Assembly: GCF_001650735.1 (NCBI RefSeq)
Contig: NZ_LXVY01000004.1
Location: 391,537 to 455,536, forward strand
Reading direction: 5' to 3'
Length of the DNA stretch: 64,000 nucleotides
DNA from: Sphingomonas sp. TDK1
GTDB lineage: Bacteria > Pseudomonadota > Alphaproteobacteria > Sphingomonadales > Sphingomonadaceae
The notes under the pieces were generated by a model. It did not search any database. It was not told the origin of the DNA and saw only the letters and a list, made by a program, of their open reading frames with translations. Numbering within the stretch: position 1 is the first letter of the stretch; each line of letters starts with the position of its first letter. Of the stretch, positions 18,122 to 27,053 are shown piece after piece. Made by a program: the position numbers and the translations under genes.

Positions 18122-19354
18122 ATGGCGCCCTATGCCGATGCCCAGCCGCTTGCAGCGGGCGCCGCTGCGATCCATGGATCGGCGATGCCGCCCCTCGCCC
18201 AGCCCAGCTTCACCGTCGACGGAAACCAGCTGACGCTGCTGCCCGACGGGCCCGAGCGGATGCGCGCGTTGCTCGCGCTGATCGCGGGCGCCGAGCGGAC
18301 GCTGCGGGTGCTCTATTATATCTATCTCGATGACGAGGCCGGGGCAGCAGTGCGCCAGGCGCTGATCGACGCGGCGGCGCGCGGCGTAGAGGTGCGGCTG
18401 ATCGTCGACGGCCTGGGTAGCGAGCACGCCCAGAGCAACGACTTCTTCGATCCGCTGCATGCGGCCGGCGTCGAGGTCTGCCGATTCGTGCCGCGCTGGG
18501 GGCGGCGCTACCTGCTGCGCAACCACCAGAAGCTGGCGCTGGCCGACGAAGCCCGGGTGATCGTCGGCGGGTTCAACATCGAATCGAGCTATTTCGGTAC
18601 CGTCGCCGATCATGCCTGGCGCGACATGGGGCTGCTCGTCGAAGGTCCGGCGGCCAAGCGGCTGACCGGCTATTTCGACGCGCTCGCCGCCTGGGCCAAG
18701 CGCCCGCGTGCGACCCTGCGCGCGCTCGGACGAACGCTCAAGGCCTGGAGCGAACCCGAAGGGAATACGCGGTGGCTGCTCGGCGGGCCGATGCGGCGGC
18801 TGTCGCCCTGGGCGCGGGTGGTGAAGCACGATATGGAGCGGGCGCAGGCGCTTGACCTGATCGCCGCCTATTTCGCTCCCAGCCCCGGGATGCTGCGCCG
18901 ACTGGACAAAGCCGGCCGGCGCGGCCGCGTGCGGCTGGTACTGCCGTCCAAGCTCGACCATAGGGCTGCCATCTGGGCCGCCCGCTTCACCTATGCCGGG
19001 CTGCTGCGCAAGGATGTGCAGATCTACGAATATCAGCCGACCAAGCTGCACACGAAGCTCTATGTGATCGACGATGTCGTTCATATCGGCTCGGCCAATT
19101 TCGACATCCGCAGCATGTTCCTCAATCTGGAGCTGATGCTGCGCGTCGCGGATCCCGCCTTCGCTGCCCATGTCCGCCGCTATGTCGACGGCGAGGTCGC
19201 GCAGTCGGAGCGGATCACGCCGGAGCTCTACAAGGCCCGTACCGGCTGGTGGACGCGGGTGAAGCAGTTCGGCGCCTATTTCGTGATGGCGGTGCTGGAC
19301 TATAACGTCACGCGGCGACTGAACTTCGGATCGAAGGGCCCGGTGGAGTCGTAA
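18122..19354 (+). CDS. Phospholipase D family protein, cardiolipin synthase-like
   Basis: 410 residues with two complete HKD motifs: H135-x-K137-x4-D142 (NHQKLALAD) and H310-x-K312-x4-D317 (LHTKLYVID), each followed by the usual GGFNI or GSANFD. This is the ClsB-type arrangement of cardiolipin synthases, which condense two phosphatidyl groups, although no N-terminal membrane segments are seen. An AGGAGA ribosome site lies upstream of the ATG. Phosphatidyltransferase is likely, but another PLD activity cannot be excluded. A possible stress promoter lies just upstream. Confidence 0.87.
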   Translation: MAPYADAQPLAAGAAAIHGSAMPPLAQPSFTVDGNQLTLLPDGPERMRALLALIAGAERTLRVLYYIYLDDEAGAAVRQALIDAAARGVEVRLIVDGLGSEHAQSNDFFDPLHAAGVEVCRFVPRWGRRYLLRNHQKLALADEARVIVGGFNIESSYFGTVADHAWRDMGLLVEGPAAKRLTGYFDALAAWAKRPRATLRALGRTLKAWSEPEGNTRWLLGGPMRRLSPWARVVKHDMERAQALDLIAAYFAPSPGMLRRLDKAGRRGRVRLVLPSKLDHRAAIWAARFTYAGLLRKDVQIYEYQPTKLHTKLYVIDDVVHIGSANFDIRSMFLNLELMLRVADPAFAAHVRRYVDGEVAQSERITPELYKARTGWWTRVKQFGAYFVMAVLDYNVTRRLNFGSKGPVES

Positions 19355-19435
19355 CCCGCCCCGGGGCGGCGCGCTTATGCCGCCTTGGACAATCCGTCGC
19401 ATGACATTGGCCCCGCTTCCGGCTACCCCGGCGGC

Positions 19436-19906
19436 ATGTTCCGGCTGCGACGGCATCTGCGCACGCACTGCTGGCTCGCCTTCGCGATACTCGCGGCGGC
19501 GCTGCTGGCCCGCGTCTGCGTGCCCGCCGGATTCATGCCCGTGCGCGACACCGACGGGACGGTGCGGCTGGCCTTCTGCTCCGGCTATGGCCCCGCTCCG
19601 ATGGCAGCGTCGATGCCCGCATCGCCAGCCGACGGCATGCCGCACGCGATGGGCGGAATGCATCACATGGCGGGCATGACTCACGCCATGCCGTCGCACG
19701 ACCGTCCGGCGGACGGCGCGCAGATGCAGTCGCCCTGCGCCTTCGCCGATCTGGCACTCGCGGCGATCGGCGGTGCGGATCCGATCCAGCTCGCCGCGCT
19801 GCTGCTGTTCGTGCTGGCGACCGGCTTCATAACCGCTCTTCCCCTGCCGCCCCGTGCCCCTGCACGGCTGCGGCCGCCCCTGCGCGCGCCACCCAGCCTC
19901 GCCTGA
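19436..19906 (+). CDS. DUF2946-like membrane protein with His/Met-rich loop
   Basis: 156 residues with two hydrophobic segments (about 12-33 and 116-137). Between them is a loop rich in histidine and methionine (residues about 56-88, including MPHAMGGMHHMAGM), a composition typical of copper binding, and two cysteines (C48 in FCSGYG, C101 in SPCAF) placed as in DUF2946 proteins. In other genomes such proteins are found next to copper transport genes; here a TonB receptor and a YcnI protein follow. The ATG at 19436 gives a proper membrane start; a TTG at 19385 would add 17 residues. Probably handles copper at the inner membrane, by inference. Confidence 0.75.
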   Translation: MFRLRRHLRTHCWLAFAILAAALLARVCVPAGFMPVRDTDGTVRLAFCSGYGPAPMAASMPASPADGMPHAMGGMHHMAGMTHAMPSHDRPADGAQMQSPCAFADLALAAIGGADPIQLAALLLFVLATGFITALPLPPRAPARLRPPLRAPPSLA

Positions 19907-19923
19907 TCCGAAACGTCGCGCCA

Positions 19924-19952
19924 GGCGGCGGTCCCACACCGGGCCCGCCGCC
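19924..19952. other. Hairpin upstream of the TonB receptor gene
   Basis: GGCGGCGG (19924-19931) can pair with CCGCCGCC (19945-19952) across a 13-base loop in the 101-base gap before the receptor. No T run follows, so it may be a leader structure or pause site rather than a terminator. No known riboswitch pattern was recognised. Confidence 0.4.
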
Positions 19953-20007
19953 GTTGGACGACGCGTGAACAGGAGAAAGGCGCACGCACAAAGACCGCGC
20001 GCCGACC

Positions 20008-22041
20008 ATGGGGAATTGCATGCAGAAATTGTTGATCGGCGCGATCCTCGCGTCGAGCGTTGCCACGCCCGTATTCGCCCAGGCCGGGCGATCCGGCGAA
20101 CCCGACATCATCGTCACTGCCCAGACCGATCCGGAAGATCCGAAGGTCGTGTCCGAGGCCCGCGCGCGTCTCGCCCGAACGCCGGGATCGGTGTCGGTCG
20201 TCGCGGCCGAAACCTATCAGGACCGCACCGTGGTCGGCCTGCCGGACCTGCTGCGCGACGTGCCCGGGGTGCTTTCGAACAAGCGCTATGGCGAGGAATC
20301 GCGCATGTCGATCCGGGGCTCCGGCCTCGACCAGAGCTATCACCAGCGCGGCGTACTGCTGGCGCAGGACGGCGTGCCCTTCGCCGACGCCGACGGCTTC
20401 TCGGACCTGCAGAAGATCGATCCGCTCGGCGCGCGCTATATCGAGGTCTATAAGGGCGGCAACGCGCTGCGCTTCGGCGGGGCACAGCTGGGCGGTGCGG
20501 TCAATCTGATTACGCCCAACGGCCGCACCGCCGCCACGCCCTTTACCATGCGGCTGGAAGGCGGTGCGTTCGAAACCTGGCGCGCCCAGGCGGCAGGCGG
20601 TGCGACCGCCGGGGCGTTCGACTATTATGCGAGCGTCAACAGCTACCATTCGGACGGCTATCGCCAGCAGGAGAAGCAGGACCAGACGCGCGGCACGATC
20701 AACCTCGGTTATCGCTTCGGTGAGGAGAATGAGGTTCGCCTGATCGGCTATGCCGCAGACATTCAGCAGCAGGTGCCAGGCGCCCTGAGCCTGGCCGATG
20801 CGCTCAACAATCCCCGCTTCGCCGGCACCGGCGTGGTCGCGCGCCGCCAGGCCCGCAACCAGACGGTGGAGCGGGTCACGCTGCAGACGCACCTGCGACT
20901 GTCGGACGGCCTGGTCTTCGAAGGCGGCGTCTATGCGACGCAGACCGACCTGCATCATCCGATCTCGATCGTGATCGACCAGGATACCGACACCCAGGGG
21001 GCGTTCGGCCGCTTCGACCTGAGCGGCACGCTGGCTGGGCACAAGGCGGACCTGTTCTTCGGCGCCTATTACCGCCAGGGCGGCACCAACCAGGGGTTGT
21101 TCGTCAACGCGCTCGGCCAGCGCGGGCCCCGCATCGGCGACAGCCAGCAGCTCGCCACCGGCCTGGACCTGTTCGCGGAGGGGCGCTTCTTCGTCCTGCC
21201 ACAACTGGCGGTCGTCGCGGGCGCGTCCTGGGGCCGGGCGACGCGCGACTATACCAACCGGCTGTCCGCACGCACCCAATCGGTCGACTATGACTGGTTC
21301 GCCCCGCGCGTCGGGCTGCTCTACGAACAGGGCGCGGTGCAGGTCTATGCAAACTACACGCGATCGGTGGAACCGCCACATTTCGGCGCGCTGACCCAAA
21401 CCAACACCACCGGCCAGCTGTTCGTGCCGCTCGACAGCCAGCGCGCCTGGACCGCCGAGATCGGCACGCGCGGCAAGGCGGGGGCTTTTACCTGGGACCT
21501 GACCTTCTACCGCGCGACGATCGAAGGCGAGCTGCTCAGCTATCTGCCCAGCGCCAATTTGCCGGCGACGATCTTCAATGCGGGCGATACCCGGCACAGC
21601 GGGGTGGAAGCGAGCCTGGACTGGCGGCTGCTCCGTGGCCTGCGCCTGCGCCAGACCTACGCCTGGAGCAACTTCCGCTTCGTCGACGATCCCGTCTATC
21701 GCAACAACCGCCTGCCGGTCGCGCCCGAACACCAATATCGCGTTTCGTTGCGCTACGACGGGCCGCACGGGCTGTTCGTGGAACCGTTTCTCGACTGGCG
21801 CATCACCGATGTGTGGGTGGATTACGCCAACACCAGGAAGGCGCCGGGCTATGCCCTGCTCAACCTGAGCGCGGGCTTGGCCGTCGGGCCAGCCACCCTG
21901 TTCGTCGACGCGCGCAACCTCACCGACAAGCGCTACACTGCCGAATTCGCCGCCGTCACCGACGCGCGTGCCGCGAGCACCGCCGTATTCTTTCCCGGCG
22001 AGGGGCGCTCGCTGTTCGGCGGCGTTCGCCTAGCCTTCTGA
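20008..22041 (+). CDS. TonB-dependent receptor, probably for copper
   Basis: Outer-membrane transporter, about 677 residues. Signal peptide (MQKLLIGAILASSVATPVFAQ), TonB box-like DIIVTAQ, plug (LPDLLRDVPGVLSNKRYGEESRMSIRGSGL) and barrel ending in the terminal phenylalanine of VRLAF. No STN domain, so no surface signalling. Its place between a His/Met-rich DUF2946 protein and a YcnI protein suggests copper or a copper complex as substrate; this is context, not motif, evidence. The ATG at 20020, with GGGGAA just upstream, is an equally good start. Confidence 0.9.
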   Translation: MGNCMQKLLIGAILASSVATPVFAQAGRSGEPDIIVTAQTDPEDPKVVSEARARLARTPGSVSVVAAETYQDRTVVGLPDLLRDVPGVLSNKRYGEESRMSIRGSGLDQSYHQRGVLLAQDGVPFADADGFSDLQKIDPLGARYIEVYKGGNALRFGGAQLGGAVNLITPNGRTAATPFTMRLEGGAFETWRAQAAGGATAGAFDYYASVNSYHSDGYRQQEKQDQTRGTINLGYRFGEENEVRLIGYAADIQQQVPGALSLADALNNPRFAGTGVVARRQARNQTVERVTLQTHLRLSDGLVFEGGVYATQTDLHHPISIVIDQDTDTQGAFGRFDLSGTLAGHKADLFFGAYYRQGGTNQGLFVNALGQRGPRIGDSQQLATGLDLFAEGRFFVLPQLAVVAGASWGRATRDYTNRLSARTQSVDYDWFAPRVGLLYEQGAVQVYANYTRSVEPPHFGALTQTNTTGQLFVPLDSQRAWTAEIGTRGKAGAFTWDLTFYRATIEGELLSYLPSANLPATIFNAGDTRHSGVEASLDWRLLRGLRLRQTYAWSNFRFVDDPVYRNNRLPVAPEHQYRVSLRYDGPHGLFVEPFLDWRITDVWVDYANTRKAPGYALLNLSAGLAVGPATLFVDARNLTDKRYTAEFAAVTDARAASTAVFFPGEGRSLFGGVRLAF

Positions 22042-22058
22042 CCCCATGGAGTAGCATC

Positions 22059-22586
22059 ATGCGATTTGTACGAAATACCCTCGCCGCGCTTGTGCTGCTG
22101 CTGCCCGTGGCGGCGCAGGCGCATATCGTCTTTGCCGAGCCGCAGGCGATCGCAGGCAGCTATTATGCCGGCTTCCTGCGCGTGAGCCATGGCTGCGGCG
22201 CGTCGGACACCGTCTCGATCCGAGTCGAGATCCCCGCCGGCATCGTGTCCGCGCGGCCCCAGCCCAAGCCGGGCTGGACGCTGGCGGTCGAGCATGCGCC
22301 GCTCGCCACCCCGATCAAGGGCGAAGGCGGCGCGACGATCACCCAGCGCGTCTCGGCGATCACCTGGACGGGCAAGCTGCCCGCGGACGAGTTCGACCAG
22401 TTCGGCATCATGATGAAGCTGCCCGAAGCGCCGGGCGCGCTCTATTTCCCCACGGTGCAGCGCTGCGCCAGCGGCAGCACCGACTGGGTCAACCTGCCGG
22501 CCAGCCCAGAGGCATGGCACGCGACCAGAAACCCCGCGCCGATCCTCACCCTGACGGTACCGGAAGGGCACCACAGGATGCACTGA
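22059..22586 (+). CDS. YcnI family copper-binding periplasmic protein (DUF1775)
   Basis: 175 residues. Cleavage after AQA (residue 21) would leave histidine 22 as the mature N-terminus (HIVFAEPQA). Structurally studied YcnI proteins bind Cu(II) through such an N-terminal histidine. Downstream motifs are typical: SHGCGASDTVSIRVEIPAG, RPQPKPGW, and the domain end NLPASPEAWHATRNPAP. It follows the TonB receptor after 17 bases, so is in the same operon. Unlike Bacillus YcnI it has no C-terminal membrane anchor; the tail ends EGHHRMH, again metal-binding in character. Confidence 0.88.
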   Translation: MRFVRNTLAALVLLLPVAAQAHIVFAEPQAIAGSYYAGFLRVSHGCGASDTVSIRVEIPAGIVSARPQPKPGWTLAVEHAPLATPIKGEGGATITQRVSAITWTGKLPADEFDQFGIMMKLPEAPGALYFPTVQRCASGSTDWVNLPASPEAWHATRNPAPILTLTVPEGHHRMH

Positions 22587-22621
22587 GATCTCGGGCGCCC
22601 TGCCGCTGGATGGGGCGCGCG

Positions 22622-22649
22622 CCGGCGCGGCTCGCGCAAGCCGCGCCGG
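22622..22649. terminator. Strong GC hairpin after the copper locus
   Basis: A perfect 11-bp stem CCGGCGCGGCT / AGCCGCGCCGG with a 6-base loop (22633-22638), 35 bases after the ycnI-like stop codon. There is no T run, so it may stop transcription only with Rho or protect the mRNA end. Confidence 0.5.
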
Positions 22650-22765
22650 GGACGGTGCCGAGCCGCTCCCGCCCATTGATTCATCTTCGTCACATTTTTT
22701 GAGACAGTCCGCGAAACCCGCCGCCCTCCTCCACGTTCAACGGCGAACCAAAGGGAGGAAACCAC

Positions 22766-22807
22766 ATGGCTTCGGCCGAACTCGGCACCGGGCGCCTGCG
22801 CGCATGA
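22766..22807 (+). CDS. 13-codon leader ORF coupled to the pyruvyltransferase-like gene
   Basis: ATG preceded by a strong GGGAGGA site (22754-22760) opens a frame of 13 codons, MASAELGTGRLRA. Its stop overlaps the start codon of the next gene in an ATGA. The main gene has no ribosome site of its own, so its translation probably depends on this leader. No run of a regulatory amino acid is seen, so classical attenuation is not indicated. Confidence 0.55.
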   Translation: MASAELGTGRLRA

Positions 22808-23919
22808 AACTGCCCGGCACCGACGATTCTTCGACGCTTCTCTACGATCTGCGTCCCGATACGCGCAGCGTCGGCATCCTCACCTTTCATCGCTGCATCA
22901 ACTATGGGTCCTATTGGCAGGCGCGCTGCCTGGCGGAAGGCGTGCATGCACGCGGCGACCGCGTGATGTTGCTCGACCATGAATCGCCCCGCGTCACCCG
23001 CGCCGAGTGGCGTAACGCCCTGCAACCGACCCTGCCGGTACGCGCCAGTGCGGAGGACCGCCGCCTCTATGGGGCAAAGCTCCGCAAGTTCCTCTGCGCC
23101 TTCGACGCGCTGCCGCTGTCACCGGGGTTCGATCTGGTCGATCCGCTGGAGATGCCGCGTGTCGATACCGTGCTGGTCGGCAGCGACGAGGTCTGGAACC
23201 TGCGCCATCCCTGGTATGGCGGTGCCTCCATCTTCTTCGGTCAGGGGCTCAATGCCGAGTGCGTGGCCGCCTATGCCGCGAGCTTCGGCAGCTATGATGC
23301 CGATGCCGGGCTGGACCCCTATTGGCAGGACCAGCTCCGTCGCTTCGACATGATCGCCGTGCGCGACGAGAACAGCCGGCAGCTCGTACGCCAGGCGATC
23401 GGCCGCGATCCCACGGTGGTGCTGGATCCCTGCCTGCAATTCCCGCCGCCCCACGACGCTGCCACACCGATTCCCGAGGGTCGCTATGCCCTGGTCTATG
23501 GCCATGGGCTGCCGGAGGACTATGCGGAAGCAGCGCGCCACTGGGCGACGACGCGGGGCATTCGCCTGATCAGCATCGGCTACCGCAACGACTGGGCAGA
23601 CGAGCAATGGCTCGACGCGGGCCCCCAGGACTTCGCGGCTGCCATGGCGGGCGCAGAGGCGGTGCTGACAAACTTCTTCCATGGCTGCGTGTTCGCGCTG
23701 CTGAACGGCAAGCCGTTGGCCTGCGCGGCCTCGCCCGACCGGATCAACAAGGTACGCGACCTGACCACGCTGCTCGGGGCCGAGCGCAACCTGCTCGTCC
23801 CCGGCGCGCCTGTCGACCTCGGCCCGGTCCTCGACGTGCCGCTCGATGCGCGCGTGGCCGGGCGAATCACGGCGATGCGGGAACAGTCCAACGCGTATCT
23901 GGACCGGGTGCTCGGCTGA
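22804..23919 (+). CDS. Polysaccharide pyruvyl transferase family protein
   Basis: 371 residues, GT-B-like fold family (CsaB/WcaK type) that adds ketal pyruvate to sugars in exopolysaccharides and cell-wall polymers. Recognisable parts: FHRCINYGSYWQA near the start (cf. NxGD/NYGSxLQ), VGSDEVWNL, AYAASFG, RFDMIAVRDENSRQL, VLDPCLQF, and AVLTNFFHGCVFALLNGKP near the C-terminus. The acceptor is unknown; no other exopolysaccharide genes adjoin. The ATG overlaps the stop of a leader ORF. Confidence 0.85.
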   Translation: MKLPGTDDSSTLLYDLRPDTRSVGILTFHRCINYGSYWQARCLAEGVHARGDRVMLLDHESPRVTRAEWRNALQPTLPVRASAEDRRLYGAKLRKFLCAFDALPLSPGFDLVDPLEMPRVDTVLVGSDEVWNLRHPWYGGASIFFGQGLNAECVAAYAASFGSYDADAGLDPYWQDQLRRFDMIAVRDENSRQLVRQAIGRDPTVVLDPCLQFPPPHDAATPIPEGRYALVYGHGLPEDYAEAARHWATTRGIRLISIGYRNDWADEQWLDAGPQDFAAAMAGAEAVLTNFFHGCVFALLNGKPLACAASPDRINKVRDLTTLLGAERNLLVPGAPVDLGPVLDVPLDARVAGRITAMREQSNAYLDRVLG

Positions 23920-24080
23920 GGCGCCCAGCCCCGCCGCCTTCCTGTACTCCGGACTGCGCCTTGGCTGCCGTGGCCGCAGGCCCGGGCGGCGGCCCTATGG
24001 GTGCGGACAGCTACCCGCACCGGAAGCCCACGGGTTCCCTCGCCCTATCGTTCGACCAGATCAATCGCCGCTGCGCGGGT

Positions 24081-24105
24081 CCCGGCCGAGCGCAGCCCGG
24101 CCGGG
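24081..24105. terminator. Hairpin between convergent genes
   Basis: CCCGGCCG (24081-24088) pairs with CGGCCGGG (24098-24105) around a 9-base loop, in the gap between the pyruvyltransferase-like gene and the manganese catalase gene that converge here. No T tract, so activity as a terminator is uncertain. Confidence 0.45.
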
Positions 24106-24115
24106 TATGGAAGGA

Positions 24116-25018
24116 TCAGACTTCCACGTCGCTCTTCGTCCGTCCCGCGCCCGGGCCGGCGGCGAGGTCGGCGCCGGTGGTCGGGTTGGTCGACGGATCC
24201 GACTTGGTACGCTCGGCCAGCTGGGCCAGCGCGGCGGTATCGGTCGAACCCAGCGTCACCGTCGGCATGCCGTCGCCGTTATCGACGGGCAGCGTCTGCT
24301 CCAGATCGTCGACCCGGTCCCATTCCGGCCCGTCATTCCAGGGGCCGAGCATGTCGCCCTCGCCTTGCGAGGTGTTGACGTACATGCTCGCATATTCCGG
24401 CACGCCCGGCAGCTTGCCCGGCGGGAAATTGTCCTCGATCGAATAGAGCGCCTTCTCGAAGGACTTCTGGTGCGCCACCTCGCGCGTCATCAGGAAGTTG
24501 AGCGCATCCCGGATACCCGCATCATCGGTAAGGTTTATCAGCCGCTCATAAACGATCTTGGCGCGGCTTTCGGCGGCGATGTTGGAGCGCAGGTCGCAGG
24601 TCGGGTCACCGCGGCTGTCGATATAGGCGGCCGTCCAGGGCACACCCGCCGAGTTGGTGAGCGAAGGGCCGCCGCCATAGAGGATGGCCTGGGTATGGCT
24701 GCTCCCGCCCTGGGTGAGCGACATGTACAGCTCGGCTTCCTCCATATCACCCTCGGAGATATGCGCCTTCACGCCCTTGTTGAGCATCGCGACGATCGAA
24801 CCGATCACCTCCAGGTGGCTCAGCTCCTCGGTCGCAATGTCGAGCAGCATATCCTTGCGGCCAGGATCGTCCTCGGCGAGACCCTGCGTGAAGTACCGCA
24901 TCGCTGCTGCCAGCTCCCCATCGGGGCCACCAAATTGTTCGAGCATCAGGGAAGCGAGCACCGGGTTGGGCTCCGCGACGCGCACAGTATATTGCAGGCG
25001 CTTATTGTGCATGAACAT
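24116..25018 (-). CDS. Manganese catalase
   Basis: Dimanganese, haem-free catalase that dismutates hydrogen peroxide, 300 residues. The four-helix metal site is visible: E35 (GELAAAMRY), E65 and H68 (ATEELSHLE), a further glutamate in the NIAAESRAKI helix and a histidine in TREVAHQKSFEKAL. The C-terminal tail (about 260-300) is low-complexity, TKSDPSTNPTTGADL. Start chosen at 25018, with GGAGAG 6 bases upstream; the longer frame is unlikely. Divergent from a small protein that has an EcfG promoter, so both probably belong to the stress response. Confidence 0.94.
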   Translation of the reverse strand: MFMHNKRLQYTVRVAEPNPVLASLMLEQFGGPDGELAAAMRYFTQGLAEDDPGRKDMLLDIATEELSHLEVIGSIVAMLNKGVKAHISEGDMEEAELYMSLTQGGSSHTQAILYGGGPSLTNSAGVPWTAAYIDSRGDPTCDLRSNIAAESRAKIVYERLINLTDDAGIRDALNFLMTREVAHQKSFEKALYSIEDNFPPGKLPGVPEYASMYVNTSQGEGDMLGPWNDGPEWDRVDDLEQTLPVDNGDGMPTVTLGSTDTAALAQLAERTKSDPSTNPTTGADLAAGPGAGRTKSDVEV

Positions 25019-25214
25019 GCAGTCTCTCCTTGGATATTTCGTACACCCCAAGAGCGGCTGGATTTGACAGTTGTTTCAAAAGCTTCGTGACTGATCGATT
25101 CTTTTGACACTTAACTTGGATGAAGTTGCAGTCGCTGCCCCACCTCGAGCGGGGGTCGTTCCGGCTTCTTCGACATGGCGGGCAGAAGCACGCTGAACGA
25201 CGCAGTCGATCAAC

Positions 25215-25240
25215 GGAACGCCGCAGAAGGCCGCTTCGTT
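25215..25240 (+). promoter_or_regulatory. EcfG-type general stress promoter
   Basis: GGAAC (25215-25219), a 17-base spacer and CGTT (25237-25240), an exact match to the EcfG consensus. The start codon of the small protein at 25280 is 39 bases downstream. No matching site was found on the other strand for the manganese catalase. Confidence 0.7.
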
Positions 25241-25279
25241 GAAGATCAAGCAAACCACGAAAAATCAGGAACTTGGCAG

Positions 25280-25522
25280 ATGAGCGACAAACAGCCGATG
25301 CAGGCAGCCGGCGGAGGTGCCAACAAGGGCGCGCCCGATGGCGTCTCCGATACCGAAACGCATGGCCGCACGCTCGGCGAGAGCGAAGGCGGCGCCTATC
25401 CCAATCCCTATCCGGACAAGGCACGCAAGGAGGGCCCCGGCCACTTCATGGGCCATGGCGGGCAGAGCCACATCAATTACGAAGGCGGGGACAATCCCAA
25501 CGCTACAACCAAGGACGCGTAA
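25280..25522 (+). CDS. Small hydrophilic protein, probably stress-induced
   Basis: 80 residues, no signal peptide or membrane segment, rich in Gly, Asn, Asp, Lys and Pro (GGGANKGAPDGVSDTETHGRT; YPNPYPDKARK). I do not recognise a family. Composition resembles small desiccation or stress proteins that are disordered. An exact EcfG-type promoter lies upstream and AGGA precedes the ATG by 9 bases. A start at 25175 would add 35 residues but would include the promoter in the coding region. Confidence 0.7.
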   Translation: MSDKQPMQAAGGGANKGAPDGVSDTETHGRTLGESEGGAYPNPYPDKARKEGPGHFMGHGGQSHINYEGGDNPNATTKDA

Positions 25523-25578
25523 CGACCATGGCATATCCGGGCGCGCCGAGGACGCGCCCGGATCCTTCTACTCCGCGA

Positions 25579-26967
25579 TCAGTGCGCCGCCTGTTCGCCG
25601 CGTACGATACCGCTCTTGCCGAGCTGGTCATCGATCTGCGCCATCAGCCGGTCGAGACCGTCCTGGTCCTTCGCCTCAGCGCGGGCGACGAGCACATCCT
25701 GCGTGTTCGAAGCGCGCAGCAGCCACCAGCCGTCCGCCGTGTTCACACGCGCGCCGTCGGTGCGGTCGACATCGGCGCCATCGGCTTCCAGCCGATCGAG
25801 CACTTCCTCGACGACGGGGAACTTGCGGCTTTCCTCGACCTGGAAGCGCATTTCCGGCGTGTTGACCATCGCCGGCATCTCGTCCTTCAATTGGGTAAGC
25901 GACTTGCCAATGACGTGAATCGCCTGGATCAGCCGGATCGCGGCATACTGGGCATCGTCGAAGCCATAATAGTCCTGCGCGAAGAAGATGTGGCCGCTCA
26001 TCTCGCCCGCGAGCGGCGCGCCGGTTTCCTTCATCTTGGTCTTGATCAGGCTGTGGCCGGTCTTCCACATCACCGGGTTGCCGCCCAGTTCGGCGACGCG
26101 ATCGTACAGCGCCTGGCTGGCCTTCACATCGGCGATGATCGTCGCGCCCGGATCGATGCGCAGCACCGGCTCGGCGAGGATGGCGAGCAGCTGGTCGCCC
26201 CACACCACCCGGCCCTGGCCGTCGATCGCACCCAGGCGATCGCCATCGCCGTCGAAAGCGAGACCGAAATCGAGGTTCTTTTCGGCGACCAGCTTCTTCA
26301 GATCGGCGAGATTCTTCTCTTCGGTAGGATCGGGATGATGATTGGGGAAGTTACCGTCCACATCGGTGAACAGCGTATGGTGCTCACCCGGCAGCAGCTT
26401 GACGAGCTTCTCGATCACCGGGCCGGCGGCGCCGTTGCCGGCGTCCCAGCCGATCTTGTACGATCCGCCCGCATAGCCGGCGATCAGGCGGCTGACATAC
26501 AGGTCCTCGATGTCGGCATCGGTCACCGTCTCGGTGCCGTCGCCTTCGTCCCAATCGCCTTCCGCCGCCATCTTGCCCAGCGTCTGGATGTCCTGGCCGA
26601 AGAACGAGCGGTGCTGGAACACCATCTTGAAGCCATTGTAGTTGCCGGGATTATGGCTGCCGGTAATCTGGATGCCGCCATCCACTTCCAGCGTTGCCTC
26701 GGCATAATATAGCATCGGCGTCGGGCCCATGCCGGTGCGGACCACGTCGCAGCCGGACTGGGTCAGGCCCTCGATCAGCGCGGCCTCGAGCATCGGCGAG
26801 GAGATGCGTCCGTCGCGGCCCACCGCCACGCGGCGGCCGCCGGCGCGGCGCAGAAGCGTCGCGAAGCCACGGCCGATCGCGCGGGCGTCATCCGGACCCA
26901 GCGTCTTCCCGACAATCCCGCGGATGTCGTACTCACGCAGCGACGTAGGATCGAAACGGTGCGTCAT
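25579..26967 (-). CDS. Phosphomannomutase/phosphoglucomutase
   Basis: Alpha-D-phosphohexomutase, 462 residues, interconverting 1- and 6-phosphates of mannose and glucose; it supplies nucleotide-sugar precursors for polysaccharide. All four family loops are present: catalytic S104 in TGSHNPGNYNG, metal loop DGDGDR, sugar loop GEMSGH and phosphate loop RASNTQ. Sphingomonad homologues (PgmG) take part in sphingan synthesis, so a similar role is plausible. The start at 26967 has GGGAGGG upstream. A 15-base palindrome, possibly an operator, lies about 87 bases upstream. Confidence 0.94.
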   Translation of the reverse strand: MTHRFDPTSLREYDIRGIVGKTLGPDDARAIGRGFATLLRRAGGRRVAVGRDGRISSPMLEAALIEGLTQSGCDVVRTGMGPTPMLYYAEATLEVDGGIQITGSHNPGNYNGFKMVFQHRSFFGQDIQTLGKMAAEGDWDEGDGTETVTDADIEDLYVSRLIAGYAGGSYKIGWDAGNGAAGPVIEKLVKLLPGEHHTLFTDVDGNFPNHHPDPTEEKNLADLKKLVAEKNLDFGLAFDGDGDRLGAIDGQGRVVWGDQLLAILAEPVLRIDPGATIIADVKASQALYDRVAELGGNPVMWKTGHSLIKTKMKETGAPLAGEMSGHIFFAQDYYGFDDAQYAAIRLIQAIHVIGKSLTQLKDEMPAMVNTPEMRFQVEESRKFPVVEEVLDRLEADGADVDRTDGARVNTADGWWLLRASNTQDVLVARAEAKDQDGLDRLMAQIDDQLGKSGIVRGEQAAH

Positions 26968-27053
26968 TATTGCCCTCCCGAAGGTAAAGATGCGTGCCTC
27001 ATTCGCGACTCGACTCGAAGTTGCAAGCCGCTCGACGCACGGAAAGATTAATA

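Noticed and set aside
25019..25214. EcfG promoter for manganese catalase on the minus strand
   Set aside because: GTTCC at 25158-25162 is present but no AACG lies 16-17 bases before it on the plus strand.
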